A stretch of DNA of 49,464 nt from Ruminococcaceae bacterium UBA1741 (GCA_002315685.1 DCHX01000024.1:1-49464), one strand, 5' to 3'. Shown: positions 40,325 to 48,248, counted from the first letter of the stretch. A program made the numbers and translations. Notes: generated from the letters alone by a model not told the origin.

Positions 40325-41323
40325 ATGAAAAAATTTATCAATTCTCCCCAAACCTGTGAAGAAGAAATGATTTTAGGTCTTGCAAAGGCTTATCCTGATT
40401 ATGTCAGAAAGTTAGACTGCGGAAATGTTGTTGTTCGCAGTGATAAAAAGCAGGATAAGGTTGCTATAATTACGGGTGGCGGTAGCGGTCATGAACCTGC
40501 TCACGCCGGATATGTCGGAAAAGGTATGCTTGACTGTGCCGTTGCGGGTGCCGTTTTTACCTCTCCTACTCCCGACCAAATTTTTGAGGGTATTAAGGAA
40601 ATCGCAACCGAAAAAGGCGTTCTTATGATTATCAAGAACTATTCGGGCGATATTATGAACTTTGATATGGCGCAGGATTTAGCCGAAATGGAAGGCATAA
40701 ATGTTGCAAAGGTTATCACTAATGATGATGTTGCCGTTCAAAATTCCACCTGGACTATCGGCAGAAGAGGTGTTGCCGGTACCGTATTTGTTCACAAAAT
40801 TGCCGGTGCTATGGCTGAAACCGGCGCCTGCCTTGAAGATGTAAGACGGGTAGCTCAGGAAACTATCGACAACACAAGAACTATGGGTGTTGCCATTTCC
40901 CCCTGCACTGTCCCCGCTTCTGGAATTCCCGGATTCAATATTGCGGATGACGAGCTTGAAATGGGTATCGGCATACACGGAGAGCCGGGTGTAAGCACAC
41001 AAAAGATGAAGCCCGTAAACGATATTACCGACGAGCTTTTAGACCATATTTTAGCTGACCTTGATTTCGTGGGAAGCGAGGTTGCGGTTATGGTAAATTC
41101 CTCGGGTGCTACTCCTCAAATGGAGCTTCTTATCGCATATAACCATATCGCCGATGTTTTAGAAGAAAAGGGTATTAAGGTTTACCGCACCTATGTCGGA
41201 GAATATATGACCTCGCTTGAAATGGAAGGTCTTTCTTTAACATTACTTAAACTAAACGATGAAAGAAAGAAGCTTTTGGATGCTTTTGCAGATACACCGG
41301 CATTCAAAGAGTTAGGTAAATAA
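40325..41323 (+). CDS. dhaK: Dihydroxyacetone kinase subunit DhaK
   Basis: Substrate-binding subunit that holds dihydroxyacetone as a hemiaminal on a histidine. H218 (GIGIHGEPGV) is at the same number as in the E. coli protein. TGGGSGHEPAHAGYVGKGMLD, FTSPTPDQI and KNYSGDIMNFDMA are family motifs. Length 332 is complete. DhaK needs DhaL (ATP or phospho-subunit) and, in PTS types, DhaM. Neither is adjacent: the next gene is rplJ behind its own promoter. It may pair with distant subunits or act on another short-chain ketose. GGAGG precedes ATG 40325. Confidence 0.95.
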   Translation: MKKFINSPQTCEEEMILGLAKAYPDYVRKLDCGNVVVRSDKKQDKVAIITGGGSGHEPAHAGYVGKGMLDCAVAGAVFTSPTPDQIFEGIKEIATEKGVLMIIKNYSGDIMNFDMAQDLAEMEGINVAKVITNDDVAVQNSTWTIGRRGVAGTVFVHKIAGAMAETGACLEDVRRVAQETIDNTRTMGVAISPCTVPASGIPGFNIADDELEMGIGIHGEPGVSTQKMKPVNDITDELLDHILADLDFVGSEVAVMVNSSGATPQMELLIAYNHIADVLEEKGIKVYRTYVGEYMTSLEMEGLSLTLLKLNDERKKLLDAFADTPAFKELGK

Positions 41324-41331
41324 CAGCACTT

Positions 41332-41386
41332 TTATGCACCTTAATCCTACAAATGATTAGGGTGCATAAAATATTTCTGATTTTTT
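41332..41386 (+). terminator. Rho-independent terminator of dhaK
   Basis: A 15-pair stem, TTATGCACCTTAATC (41332-41346) with GATTAGGGTGCATAA (41355-41369), containing one G-U pair. A T-rich stretch with TTTTTT starts about ten bases further on. Confidence 0.75.
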
Positions 41387-41397
41387 ATAATTTTTGC

Positions 41398-41426
41398 TTG
41401 ACAAATAAAATGTTATGTTATATAAT
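41398..41426 (+). promoter_or_regulatory. Consensus promoter of rplJ-rplL
   Basis: Perfect TTGACA (41398-41403) and perfect TATAAT (41421-41426) with a 17-base spacer, as expected for ribosomal protein genes. Confidence 0.93.
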
Positions 41427-41432
41427 CTTTAA

Positions 41433-41492
41433 GCATCCAAAGACAGTAGGTGGCTTTTGCCGTAAGTTTTAATCGCCTACCGAGGTTAGCGT
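41433..41492 (+). promoter_or_regulatory. Ribosomal protein L10 leader
   Basis: The transcript begins with AAAGACAGTAGGTGGC, and GCCTACCGAGGTTAGCG follows after a short loop. The GTAGGTGGC/GCCTAC stem and flanking AAGACAG and CCGAGGT match the known L10 leader of Firmicutes, which mimics the L10 site in 23S rRNA and gives feedback control by L10-L12. Confidence 0.88.
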
Positions 41493-41524
41493 GAAATAAA
41501 ATTTATGTTTTAATTTTCATGTCT

Positions 41525-41555
41525 GTCCGTTCTTTGGCGGACTTTTTTATTTTTT
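41525..41555 (+). terminator. Attenuator of the rplJ-rplL operon
   Basis: GTCCG (41525-41529) pairs with CGGAC (41538-41542), followed by TTTTTTATTTTTT just before the rplJ ribosome site. Parts of this hairpin are complementary to the 5' end of the L10 leader: CTGTC 41523-41527 to GACAG 41442-41446, and TCTTTGG 41531-41537 to CCAAAGA 41437-41443. The two structures could be exclusive, giving attenuation controlled by L10. Confidence 0.75.
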
Positions 41556-41569
41556 CGGAGGTGAAAAAA

Positions 41570-42082
41570 TTGCCTAACGCAAAAGTTTTGGAACAAAAAC
41601 AACAAATCGTTGCCGAGCTTACCGAAAAGGTAAACGGCTCTATTGCGGGTGTTATCGTTGACTATAAGGGTATTTCCGTTGCTGACGATACTTCTCTTCG
41701 TAAAGAATTGCGTGAAAACAATATTGATTACTTTGTTGTAAAGAACACTCTTCTTTCCCGTGCTCTTGAAGGTACCGGTCTTGAAGATATGCGCTCTGTA
41801 CTTGAAGGTACTACCGCTCTTGCTCTTTCCAAAGAGGATCATACCGCAGCCGCAAGAATTCTTGCAAAATTTGCCGAATCTCACGAAAGCTTCAATATCA
41901 AAACCGGCTTCTTAGAGGGTAAGGTTATTGATCTTGCAACTATTGATTCTTTGGCAAAGCTACCAAGCAAGGAAGTTCTTCTTGCAACCGTTCTCAGTGC
42001 TTTCCAAGCACCTATCGCAGCATTTGCTCGTGCAGTACAGGCTATCGTTGATAAAAACGGTGCTCCTGCCGATGCAGAATAA
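41570..42082 (+). CDS. rplJ: 50S ribosomal protein L10
   Basis: Base of the L12 stalk on 23S rRNA, 170 residues. MPNAKVLEQKQQIVAELTEK, DYKGISVADDTSLRKELRE, VVKNTLLSRALEGTG and the C-terminal L12-binding helix (APIAAFARAVQAIVDKNGA) are typical. The start is TTG 41570, eight bases after GGAGG. The longer frame starts in the leader and would read through the attenuator. It is also the likely regulator of its own operon through the leader. Confidence 0.98.
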   Translation: MPNAKVLEQKQQIVAELTEKVNGSIAGVIVDYKGISVADDTSLRKELRENNIDYFVVKNTLLSRALEGTGLEDMRSVLEGTTALALSKEDHTAAARILAKFAESHESFNIKTGFLEGKVIDLATIDSLAKLPSKEVLLATVLSAFQAPIAAFARAVQAIVDKNGAPADAE

Positions 42083-42127
42083 TCATTATTAAAAAAATTA
42101 AATTTATTTATTTTGGAGGAAATTAAA

Positions 42128-42505
42128 ATGGCATCTGAAAAGATTACAGCTATGATTGAAGAGTTAAAGACTCTTTCCGTTCTTGAGCTTTCTGAGCTCG
42201 TTAAAGCAGTAGAAGAGGAATTTGGCGTATCCGCAGCAGCAGCAGTTGCAGTAGCAGCTCCGGCAGCAGGTGGCGCAGCAGCAGCTGAGGAGAAGAGCGA
42301 ATTTGATGTAGTTCTCGCCGAGGCAGGTGCAGAAAAAATTAAGGTTATTAAGGTTGTTCGTGAAATCACCGGACTTGGCCTTGCTGATGCAAAGGCTCTC
42401 GTTGACGGCGCTCCTAAAACCCTTAAAGAAGCTGCAAGCAAAGAAGACGCTGAATCTATCAAGGCTAAGCTTGAAGAAGTTGGCGCTAAGGTTGAGCTTA
42501 AATAA
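42128..42505 (+). CDS. rplL: 50S ribosomal protein L7/L12
   Basis: Multicopy stalk protein recruiting translation factors, 125 residues. It has the N-terminal dimerisation helices (KITAMIEELKTLSVLELSELVKAVEEEFGV), an alanine-rich hinge with GGAAAAEEKSEFD, and the C-terminal factor-binding domain (IKVIKVVREITGLGLADAKALVD). ATG 42128 is eight bases after GGAGG (42115-42119). The frame at 42113 runs through that site and is rejected. Confidence 0.98.
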   Translation: MASEKITAMIEELKTLSVLELSELVKAVEEEFGVSAAAAVAVAAPAAGGAAAAEEKSEFDVVLAEAGAEKIKVIKVVREITGLGLADAKALVDGAPKTLKEAASKEDAESIKAKLEEVGAKVELK

Positions 42506-42524
42506 TTTTAAGTTTAATTATTTT

Positions 42525-42556
42525 GCGTACCCGTTTTTTGCGGGTACGCTTTTTTA
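42525..42556 (+). terminator. Rho-independent terminator of rplJ-rplL
   Basis: Perfect 9-pair stem GCGTACCCG (42525-42533) and CGGGTACGC (42541-42549) followed by TTTTTT. Confidence 0.95.
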
Positions 42557-42569
42557 TTATCTTTATCTC

Positions 42570-42598
42570 TTGACACAAATTGTAAATAATGATATAAT
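42570..42598 (+). promoter_or_regulatory. Promoter of the THF riboswitch-folT unit
   Basis: Perfect TTGACA (42570-42575) and perfect TATAAT (42593-42598) with a 17-base spacer. A small hairpin AGGGG/CCCCT (42615-42627) followed by a T-rich run lies between the start and the aptamer. Confidence 0.93.
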
Positions 42599-42639
42599 CG
42601 GTTATCATAATTTAAGGGGTTTCCCCTGTTATTTTATTT

Positions 42640-42737
42640 TGCAGAGTAGATATTAAAGCGTAAAGTGTTGACAGAACGGGGAGTTGTCTGTCAAACGAAG
42701 TGATTTTCACACGGTTTTAGTATCGCATCCCGCTGCC
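42640..42737 (+). promoter_or_regulatory. Tetrahydrofolate riboswitch aptamer
   Basis: It contains, in order, GCAGAGTAGA, GCGTAAAGTG, GAACGGGGAGTTG, AACGAAGTGA, CACGGTTT and ATCGCATCCCGCTGC, which is the arrangement of the THF riboswitch. P1 closes as GCAG (42641-42644) with CTGC (42733-42736). The downstream gene is a folate-type ECF S component, which agrees with the ligand. Binding of reduced folate should lower expression. Confidence 0.9.
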
Positions 42738-42789
42738 GAATTTAGTGAGTAATGCCTCCTATTTATTCGGAAAGACGGATGATAGGAGG
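42736..42789 (+). promoter_or_regulatory. Translational expression platform of the THF riboswitch
   Basis: CCTCCTAT (42755-42762) is complementary to ATAGGAGG (42782-42789), which contains the folT ribosome binding site, so this hairpin would hide it. A competing stem CCGAAT (42736-42741) with ATTCGG (42765-42770) overlaps both P1 and the hiding hairpin. Ligand-stabilised P1 would block the competing stem and let the site be sequestered. No T-run is present, so control appears translational. Confidence 0.75.
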
Positions 42790-42796
42790 TATTTTT

Positions 42797-43348
42797 ATGT
42801 ATAGCAGAAAACAAAAAAATTTAACTTTGAAGTTGTGTATTTGCGCACTTATGTCGGCGCTCTATGTCGGACTTGATTTTTTGGCATTTTCGATAAGCGC
42901 ACCCTTCGGTGGTACACTTAAAATTTCGTTCAGCGGACTGCCGATAATTATTGTTGCGGTGGTTTTCGGTCCTGTTTGGGCGGGGGCTGTCGGATTTGTA
43001 GGTGCATTTCTCGGGCAAATGATTACATACGGATTTTCGCTTACTACTGTTCTTTGGGTGTTACCTGCAACATTCAGAGGACTTGTTATGGGACTTTTAT
43101 TTATTTTGTTCAAGAGGAGTCTGAAACCGTATATTCTCGGAATTGAAACCATTATAAGTTCTCTTGTCGTAACGGCACTAAACTCTTTTGCTATGTATGT
43201 CGATGCGCTCATTTATAAATATCCCGTTACGATTTTCGGAATTGCATTGGTTAACCGTATTATTGTAGGTGTTTTTACCGCAATAATTTTTGCAATTATT
43301 ATCCCGCCGATTATTAAAAAAGTTGTACCTAAAATAATACTACGGTAA
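42797..43348 (+). CDS. folT: Folate ECF transporter S component
   Basis: Membrane-embedded vitamin-binding subunit of 183 residues with about six hydrophobic segments. LCICALMSALYVGLDFLA, ISFSGLPIIIVAVVFGPVWAGAVGFVGAFLGQ and LPATFRGLVMGLLF are typical of the FolT group. The THF riboswitch in front supports folate as substrate. EcfA, EcfA' and EcfT are not in the window. AGGAGG is seven bases before ATG 42797; the longer frame, from 42752, runs through the expression platform and is rejected. Confidence 0.92.
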   Translation: MYSRKQKNLTLKLCICALMSALYVGLDFLAFSISAPFGGTLKISFSGLPIIIVAVVFGPVWAGAVGFVGAFLGQMITYGFSLTTVLWVLPATFRGLVMGLLFILFKRSLKPYILGIETIISSLVVTALNSFAMYVDALIYKYPVTIFGIALVNRIIVGVFTAIIFAIIIPPIIKKVVPKIILR

Positions 43349-43376
43349 AATAATAAGTCTAAAACGAATTATATAA

Positions 43377-43427
43377 AAATTCCTCCCGCGGTAGTTTCTA
43401 ATGCTCTACCGTAGGAGGAGTTTTTTA
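43377..43427. terminator. Bidirectional terminator after folT
   Basis: TCCTCC-CG-CGGTAG (43381-43394) pairs with CTACCG-TA-GGAGGA (43406-43419) with a 2x2 internal loop, then TTTTTT on the plus strand and a T-run on the minus strand. It separates the convergent folT and mutarotase-like genes. Confidence 0.9.
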
Positions 43428-43439
43428 TATCCGATAATA

Positions 43440-44369
43440 TCAAAGCTTATCGCAAAAAGCCTTTATTGATTCGTCATTCTTAAAGTCAACATCACAGGGT
43501 TTGTTTTGAATATGCCAATTCTCAACAAGGATACTTGTTTCGTTAGGTTTTACGGTTTTAAGCTCGCCTAACGATTCAAGCTCAATAAATCCGTCGCAAT
43601 CATAAGTTTCAAAAGAGCAACCGCCATCGGGATATTTAGCATTAGGATGTAATGTTTCATAAGATTTTGTGAAAACATCATTTCCTAAAACATAATGAAT
43701 TTTACCGCAGTTAAGGTCAAATCCGAGCTTAATGGGATCGGGCTTTGATGTATCCTGACGCAAGGTTACATACTTTTTTCCGAAATAAATTCTATTGTCG
43801 CTTAAATCCGTATAAGGCCAAACCGATATAATTCTATTTGACAAAAGTCCCGTATCGTTATCGTTCATAGGGATAATTAAAGTGCCACCCGTAGCCGAAA
43901 CCGAAAGTCCCCAAATAGCAAATTCCTTATTCTCTTTGCCGATGTTTGTAACACGCATAATATTTTGAAGGTCATAGCCGTCTTCGCTCATTTTAATTTC
44001 GAGTTCCTTTTGAACACCGTTAGGGATTTCGGCATTACCCTTAAACACAGCACCGCTTTTTGTTATTTCATATGATACGGCATAATTATCGGGGCTGTAA
44101 GTTTCGGGATAGCTTTCGGGCGAAAGCCAAATTCTATGTCCGCCTAAATTCTCCCAAAAGGTATCTTTGCCGAAGAAATTTTCAAAATCCTTATCGGTTT
44201 TTGTGCCGAAAAACGCACGGTCATCATTCATAATATTTTGTCCGCCGACAAAACCGAAATAGATAATACGAGGTCCTAAATCGAGAGTAACCATAGCCTC
44301 GATTTTGCCGTTTGAAATCGACAATACCCTACCGTAGTCCTTATAACTTTTTATTTCTTTAATTTCCAT
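43440..44369 (-). CDS. Aldose-epimerase-like (galactose mutarotase fold) protein
   Basis: A 309-residue cytosolic protein, beta-rich throughout. Its opening AMVTLDLGPRIIYFGFVGGQN and the central WENLGGHRIWLSPESYPETY and GGTLIIPMNDND resemble the beta-sandwich proteins grouped with galactose mutarotase (DUF4380/DUF4432-like). Function is not known; a sugar-binding or carbohydrate-modifying role is inferred. The longest frame starts at GTG 44378. I use ATG 44369 because GGAG, in the end of tmcAL, is eight bases upstream. Galactokinase lies a few genes away but is transcribed divergently. Confidence 0.7.
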   Translation of the reverse strand: MEIKEIKSYKDYGRVLSISNGKIEAMVTLDLGPRIIYFGFVGGQNIMNDDRAFFGTKTDKDFENFFGKDTFWENLGGHRIWLSPESYPETYSPDNYAVSYEITKSGAVFKGNAEIPNGVQKELEIKMSEDGYDLQNIMRVTNIGKENKEFAIWGLSVSATGGTLIIPMNDNDTGLLSNRIISVWPYTDLSDNRIYFGKKYVTLRQDTSKPDPIKLGFDLNCGKIHYVLGNDVFTKSYETLHPNAKYPDGGCSFETYDCDGFIELESLGELKTVKPNETSILVENWHIQNKPCDVDFKNDESIKAFCDKL

Positions 44370-44374
44370 TACCA

Positions 44375-45541
44375 TCACTCCGCTTTAATTAATTTGTATT
44401 TATATTCAAGACCGCATTCAAGCGGTGTTTTGAACGAAAGTGCATATAAATCGGTTGCCAAACACTCGGTTTCGAAAATTCTTTTTGAATCCTCGCTTAT
44501 ATCCTTAATATCGGTTGCCCGCATAACAACAGGAACAATAGATACGATATTTTTAATTTGCTGTTCGCCTTTTTTAGAAAATCCCAACACTCTTACATAA
44601 GGCGGAGTTGTCATAAAGAATTTTTTATCGAAGCCCAAAGCCGCCGATAAAACAAGCCGTCTTACTCTTGATAAAGTGTATCTTTTCGATTTAATCATAT
44701 TATACAATTCTTCGAGACTTTTTGCAACCCTTATAGAAAAATAAAGTTTATTCTCTATCCCCTCGCTTAAATCGGGAAGATTTTTGAAATCGTCGGGAGT
44801 TTTCGTGCGAAGAATACCTAAAACGGTTCTGTCAATTCTCTTAATATCGGATACTATGTTTTCATTTATAATTCCGTGGAGTGCAAGCGGCATAAAGCGT
44901 TCGGTATATGCAATATTGCCCGAAATTATGTTTTCTCTTATATATGAAGAAGAAACAAAATTTGGGTTTTCGTTCATACTGTCGTGATTTTCGCCTAATC
45001 TCTTAATTGTCCTGAATTTTATAGGCAACGACAGTTTTTCGGAAGCAATAATATACTCTATCCCCAAATTATTATTGGGCATTGAGAGTATATCCTTGAC
45101 AGCGCCGAGTTCTACTGCCGATTCTTCTCTTGCTACCGCAAAAGTAACACCGCTTTTTACCTTGTTTGCAACAAGATACGAAAACTCATCCGACATCAAA
45201 ATTTCGGCGGTTTTGTATAAAGCGTCAATATCTCCGCATTCGCTGCCGAAAACAATCGTATCGCAATTTAGGTTGTAAAGCTGCCAAACTCCGCAAATAG
45301 CAAAGTTTTGAGCGGTGGACATAGACCAAAGTACAGGCATTTCGCAAACAATATCGGCACCCGAAAGAAGTGCGATTTCAGCCCGTTTTTGCTTTGAAAG
45401 AACGGCGGTATCTCCTCTTTGGACAAAGTTTCCGCTTATAGCACAAACTACCGTATCACCGTTTTTCTTCGCAAAATCAATAAGTTTTTTATGCCCATTA
45501 TGAAGCGGATTAAACTCGGCAATTATTCCAACTGTTCCCAC
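44375..45541 (-). CDS. tmcAL: tRNA(Met) cytidine acetate ligase (TmcAL/YlbM family)
   Basis: Nucleotidyltransferase-fold enzyme that acetylates the wobble cytidine of elongator tRNA-Met using acetate and ATP. GIIAEFNPLHNGHKKLI contains the H-X-G-H nucleotide-binding motif. SGNFVQRGDTAVLSKQKRAEIAL, FGSECGD and the LGIEYIIASEKL segment are family features. Length 388 is normal. The start is GTG 45541, with GGAGG seven bases upstream. The divergent neighbour is acetate kinase, so two acetate-related genes share this intergenic region, possibly by chance. Confidence 0.92.
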   Translation of the reverse strand: MGTVGIIAEFNPLHNGHKKLIDFAKKNGDTVVCAISGNFVQRGDTAVLSKQKRAEIALLSGADIVCEMPVLWSMSTAQNFAICGVWQLYNLNCDTIVFGSECGDIDALYKTAEILMSDEFSYLVANKVKSGVTFAVAREESAVELGAVKDILSMPNNNLGIEYIIASEKLSLPIKFRTIKRLGENHDSMNENPNFVSSSYIRENIISGNIAYTERFMPLALHGIINENIVSDIKRIDRTVLGILRTKTPDDFKNLPDLSEGIENKLYFSIRVAKSLEELYNMIKSKRYTLSRVRRLVLSAALGFDKKFFMTTPPYVRVLGFSKKGEQQIKNIVSIVPVVMRATDIKDISEDSKRIFETECLATDLYALSFKTPLECGLEYKYKLIKAE

Positions 45542-45565
45542 ACTTTTTCCTCCACCAAAAATTAC

Positions 45566-45594
45566 TTGAAAATTGTAAAATTATATAGTATTAT
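45566..45594 (+). promoter_or_regulatory. Promoter of ackA-galK
   Basis: TTGAAA (45566-45571) and TATTAT (45589-45594) with a 17-base spacer; the leader is about 75 bases and shows no clear structure. Confidence 0.65.
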
Positions 45595-45676
45595 AGATAA
45601 GATAACAAGACTGTAATGTATTTTAACACATTTTTAAGCGGTCTTCAATAAAAATGTAAAGTAAAGGAAAAATGTT

Positions 45677-46876
45677 ATGAAGATTTTTGTTGTAAATGCA
45701 GGAAGCTCGTCCCTTAAATATCAGCTTATTGATATGGACAATGAAAAGGTACTCGCAAAAGGACTTTGTGAAAGAATCGGTGTTACGGGTGCTATTTCCC
45801 ATAAGTCTGCCGATGGCAGAGAGTATAAGGCCGAAACCTCAATGCCTACTCATAGCGAAGCTTTTGAGGCGGTTGTTTTTGCTCTTACCAAAAGCGACGC
45901 TAAGGTTATTGACTCGTTTGATGAAATTTCCGCAATCGGCCACCGTATAGTACAAGGCGGTGCTGTTTTCAAAGGCTCCTGTCTTGTAAACGATAAGGTT
46001 ATTGAGGATATTTCCGAGCTTGGTGCTATGGCTCCGTTACATAACCCTGCTCACGTTTTGGCTATCAAGGCTTGTATTAAAACCTTCGGCGATAAAATCC
46101 CGCAGGTTGTTGTTTTTGATACATCCTTCCACCAAACTATGCCTGCAAAAGCGTATATGTATGCTCTCCCCTACGAGTATTACGAAAAGCTTAAAGTTCG
46201 TAAATACGGTGCTCACGGAACCTCTCACCACTTTGTAAGCGACCGTGTTGCCGTTCTCGAAAATAAGGATAAAAAGGACATAAAGATTATTACCTGTCAT
46301 TTAGGTAACGGTTGTTCTATTACCGCAATTAAAGACGGCGTTTGCATTGATACCTCAATGGGCTTTACACCGCTTGACGGATTTATGATGGGTACACGAA
46401 GCGGAACTATCGACCCGTCCGCTTTAACCTATATTGCCGAAAAGGAAAATCTTTCCGCATCTGATATTAACACTATTTGTAATAAAAAGTCGGGTGTTTT
46501 CGGTATTTCGGGCGTTTCTAACGATAACCGTGATGTTGAAAAGGCGGCAAACGAGGGCAACGAGCGTGCTAAGCTTGCTATGGAAATGCAACGCTATCAA
46601 ATCCTTAAATTTGTAGGTCAGTATATTGCCGCTATGAACGGTGTTGATGCTATCGCATTTACGGGCGGTATCGGCGAAAACGATGCTGCGCTTCGTGAAT
46701 ATATTTGCGAGAATTTAGCATTCCTTAATGTTAAAATCAACAAAGAGCTTAACAAAATCCGCGGAGAAGAAGTCAAGATTTCTACCGAGGACAGCGGTGT
46801 TGATATTTTCGTTATTCCTACAAATGAAGAATTAGCCATAGCAAGAGATACTCTTGATATTGTTTCAAAATTATAA
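45677..46876 (+). CDS. ackA: Acetate kinase
   Basis: Converts acetyl phosphate and ADP to acetate and ATP, the energy-yielding end of acetogenic fermentation. Signature 1 VVNAGSSSLKYQL is at the N-terminus. ISAIGHRIVQGG, APLHNPAHVLAIKAC, FDTSFHQTMP, ACLGNG-like CHLGNGCSITAIKDG, MGTRSGTIDPS and FTGGIGEND follow. Length 399 is standard. AAGGA lies eight bases before ATG. Instead of pta, the matching phosphotransacylase seen here is pduL at 10537. galK follows after 17 bases. Confidence 0.98.
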   Translation: MKIFVVNAGSSSLKYQLIDMDNEKVLAKGLCERIGVTGAISHKSADGREYKAETSMPTHSEAFEAVVFALTKSDAKVIDSFDEISAIGHRIVQGGAVFKGSCLVNDKVIEDISELGAMAPLHNPAHVLAIKACIKTFGDKIPQVVVFDTSFHQTMPAKAYMYALPYEYYEKLKVRKYGAHGTSHHFVSDRVAVLENKDKKDIKIITCHLGNGCSITAIKDGVCIDTSMGFTPLDGFMMGTRSGTIDPSALTYIAEKENLSASDINTICNKKSGVFGISGVSNDNRDVEKAANEGNERAKLAMEMQRYQILKFVGQYIAAMNGVDAIAFTGGIGENDAALREYICENLAFLNVKINKELNKIRGEEVKISTEDSGVDIFVIPTNEELAIARDTLDIVSKL

Positions 46877-46893
46877 TTAACGGTGAAATATTT

Positions 46894-48168
46894 ATGAATA
46901 ACCAAGAGTTAAAATCAAAAATTCTAAACGGAGACTTTGACAAATCTTTTTCCATTCTTTATGTCGATATAGAAAATGCAAAGCAAAGGTATTCAAAGAT
47001 TGTTGATGAATTCACTGCCCTTTACGGTACAAGAGATGATTTAAGATTGTTTTCGGCACCGGGAAGAACCGAAGTCGGCGGTAATCACACCGACCATCAG
47101 CACGGATGTGTATTGGCGGGCAGTGTCAATTTAGATGTTATTGCCGTTGTATCAAAAAACGACGAGAATATTATCAGAATCAAATCACAAGGCTTTGATA
47201 TGGATGTTATTGACCTTAACAGTCTTTCTATTAAGGCAGACGAAAAAGGTCATTCCGCTTCCCTTATCCGAGGTGTTTGCGCCGCATTTAAGAATAACGG
47301 TTACGAAATCGGCGGTTTTGATGCTTATACCGTTTCAAATGTACTTAAAGGCTCGGGACTTTCCTCCTCCGCCGCTTTTGAAGTATTAGTATCAAATATC
47401 ATTAACGGCATTTATAACAATTCGGTTGTTGACGCCGTAAATATTGCTAAATTCTCTCAATTTGCGGAATGTGAGTATTTCGGAAAACCCTGCGGACTTC
47501 TTGACCAAATGGCAAGCTCGGTAGGCGGATTTACTTATGCTGATTTCTTTGACCCTAAAAATCCTATCGTTGAAAAAATTGAGGTTGATTTTGAAAAATC
47601 GGGACATACTCTTTGTGTTGTAGATACCGGTGGAAATCACGCCGATTTAACCCAAGATTATGCCGATATTACTGCTGAAATGAAGTCGGTAAGCGAATTT
47701 TTGGGCAACAAGACTCATCTGAGAAATGTTGACGAAAAAGAGTTTTATTCAAGTATAGGTTCGCTTCGCAAGTCCTGCGGAGACAGAGCCGTTCTTCGTG
47801 CTTTCCACTATTTCAACGAAAACAAACGAGTAGAAGAACAACGAATTGCGCTTAAAAACAGTGATTTTGAGTCTTTCTTTAAGCTTGTTACATCTTCGGG
47901 AAATTCTTCATACAAGTATTTGCAAAACCTTTATTCTACTTCAAACACAAGCGAACAGGGACTTTGCCTTGCAATAGCCCTTACCAAGAGCTTTTTAGGC
48001 GATAAAGGTACTTGCCGTGTTCACGGCGGTGGATTTGCGGGCACTATTCAATGCTACATACCGAACGATATGCTTGACGGTTACCGTAAAATGATAGAAA
48101 ATGTTTTCGGTAAGGATTCGTTTGTGCCATTGAAAATCAGACCTGTCGGCGGTTTTGAGATTAAATAA
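46894..48168 (+). CDS. galK: Galactokinase family GHMP kinase
   Basis: Sugar kinase of 424 residues. The galactokinase signature appears as APGRTEVGGNHTDHQHGCVL, with GGNHTDHQ in place of the classical GEHTDYN. The GHMP ATP loop is LKGSGLSSSAAFEVLV, the catalytic aspartate region is GKPCGLLDQMASSVGG, and the C-terminal motif is VHGGGFAGTIQCY. This variant is common in gut Clostridia and is usually annotated as galactokinase; activity on another sugar cannot be excluded. GGTGA is seven bases before ATG. It is cotranscribed with ackA and ends at a strong terminator. Confidence 0.9.
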   Translation: MNNQELKSKILNGDFDKSFSILYVDIENAKQRYSKIVDEFTALYGTRDDLRLFSAPGRTEVGGNHTDHQHGCVLAGSVNLDVIAVVSKNDENIIRIKSQGFDMDVIDLNSLSIKADEKGHSASLIRGVCAAFKNNGYEIGGFDAYTVSNVLKGSGLSSSAAFEVLVSNIINGIYNNSVVDAVNIAKFSQFAECEYFGKPCGLLDQMASSVGGFTYADFFDPKNPIVEKIEVDFEKSGHTLCVVDTGGNHADLTQDYADITAEMKSVSEFLGNKTHLRNVDEKEFYSSIGSLRKSCGDRAVLRAFHYFNENKRVEEQRIALKNSDFESFFKLVTSSGNSSYKYLQNLYSTSNTSEQGLCLAIALTKSFLGDKGTCRVHGGGFAGTIQCYIPNDMLDGYRKMIENVFGKDSFVPLKIRPVGGFEIK

Positions 48169-48175
48169 TTCTTAT

Positions 48176-48214
48176 AGGACTGTAAAAACCCGATTTTTTA
48201 CAGTCCTGTTTTTT
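48176..48214 (+). terminator. Rho-independent terminator of ackA-galK
   Basis: AGGACTGTAAAAA (48176-48188) pairs with TTTTTACAGTCCT (48194-48206), then GTTTTTTA. Confidence 0.93.
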
Positions 48215-48219
48215 ATTTC

Positions 48220-48248
48220 TTGATAAAAAACTTAGGTTATGATAAAAT
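48220..48248 (+). promoter_or_regulatory. Promoter of the LCP gene
   Basis: TTGATA (48220-48225) and TAAAAT (48243-48248) with a 17-base spacer and an extended TGA before the -10. A TATAAT at 48254-48259 lacks a -35 box. Confidence 0.55.

Noticed and set aside
41881..42462. 193-codon minus-strand frame across rplJ and rplL
   Set aside because: Low-complexity Ala/Ser sequence produced by the reverse of the L12 hinge; both ribosomal genes are certain.
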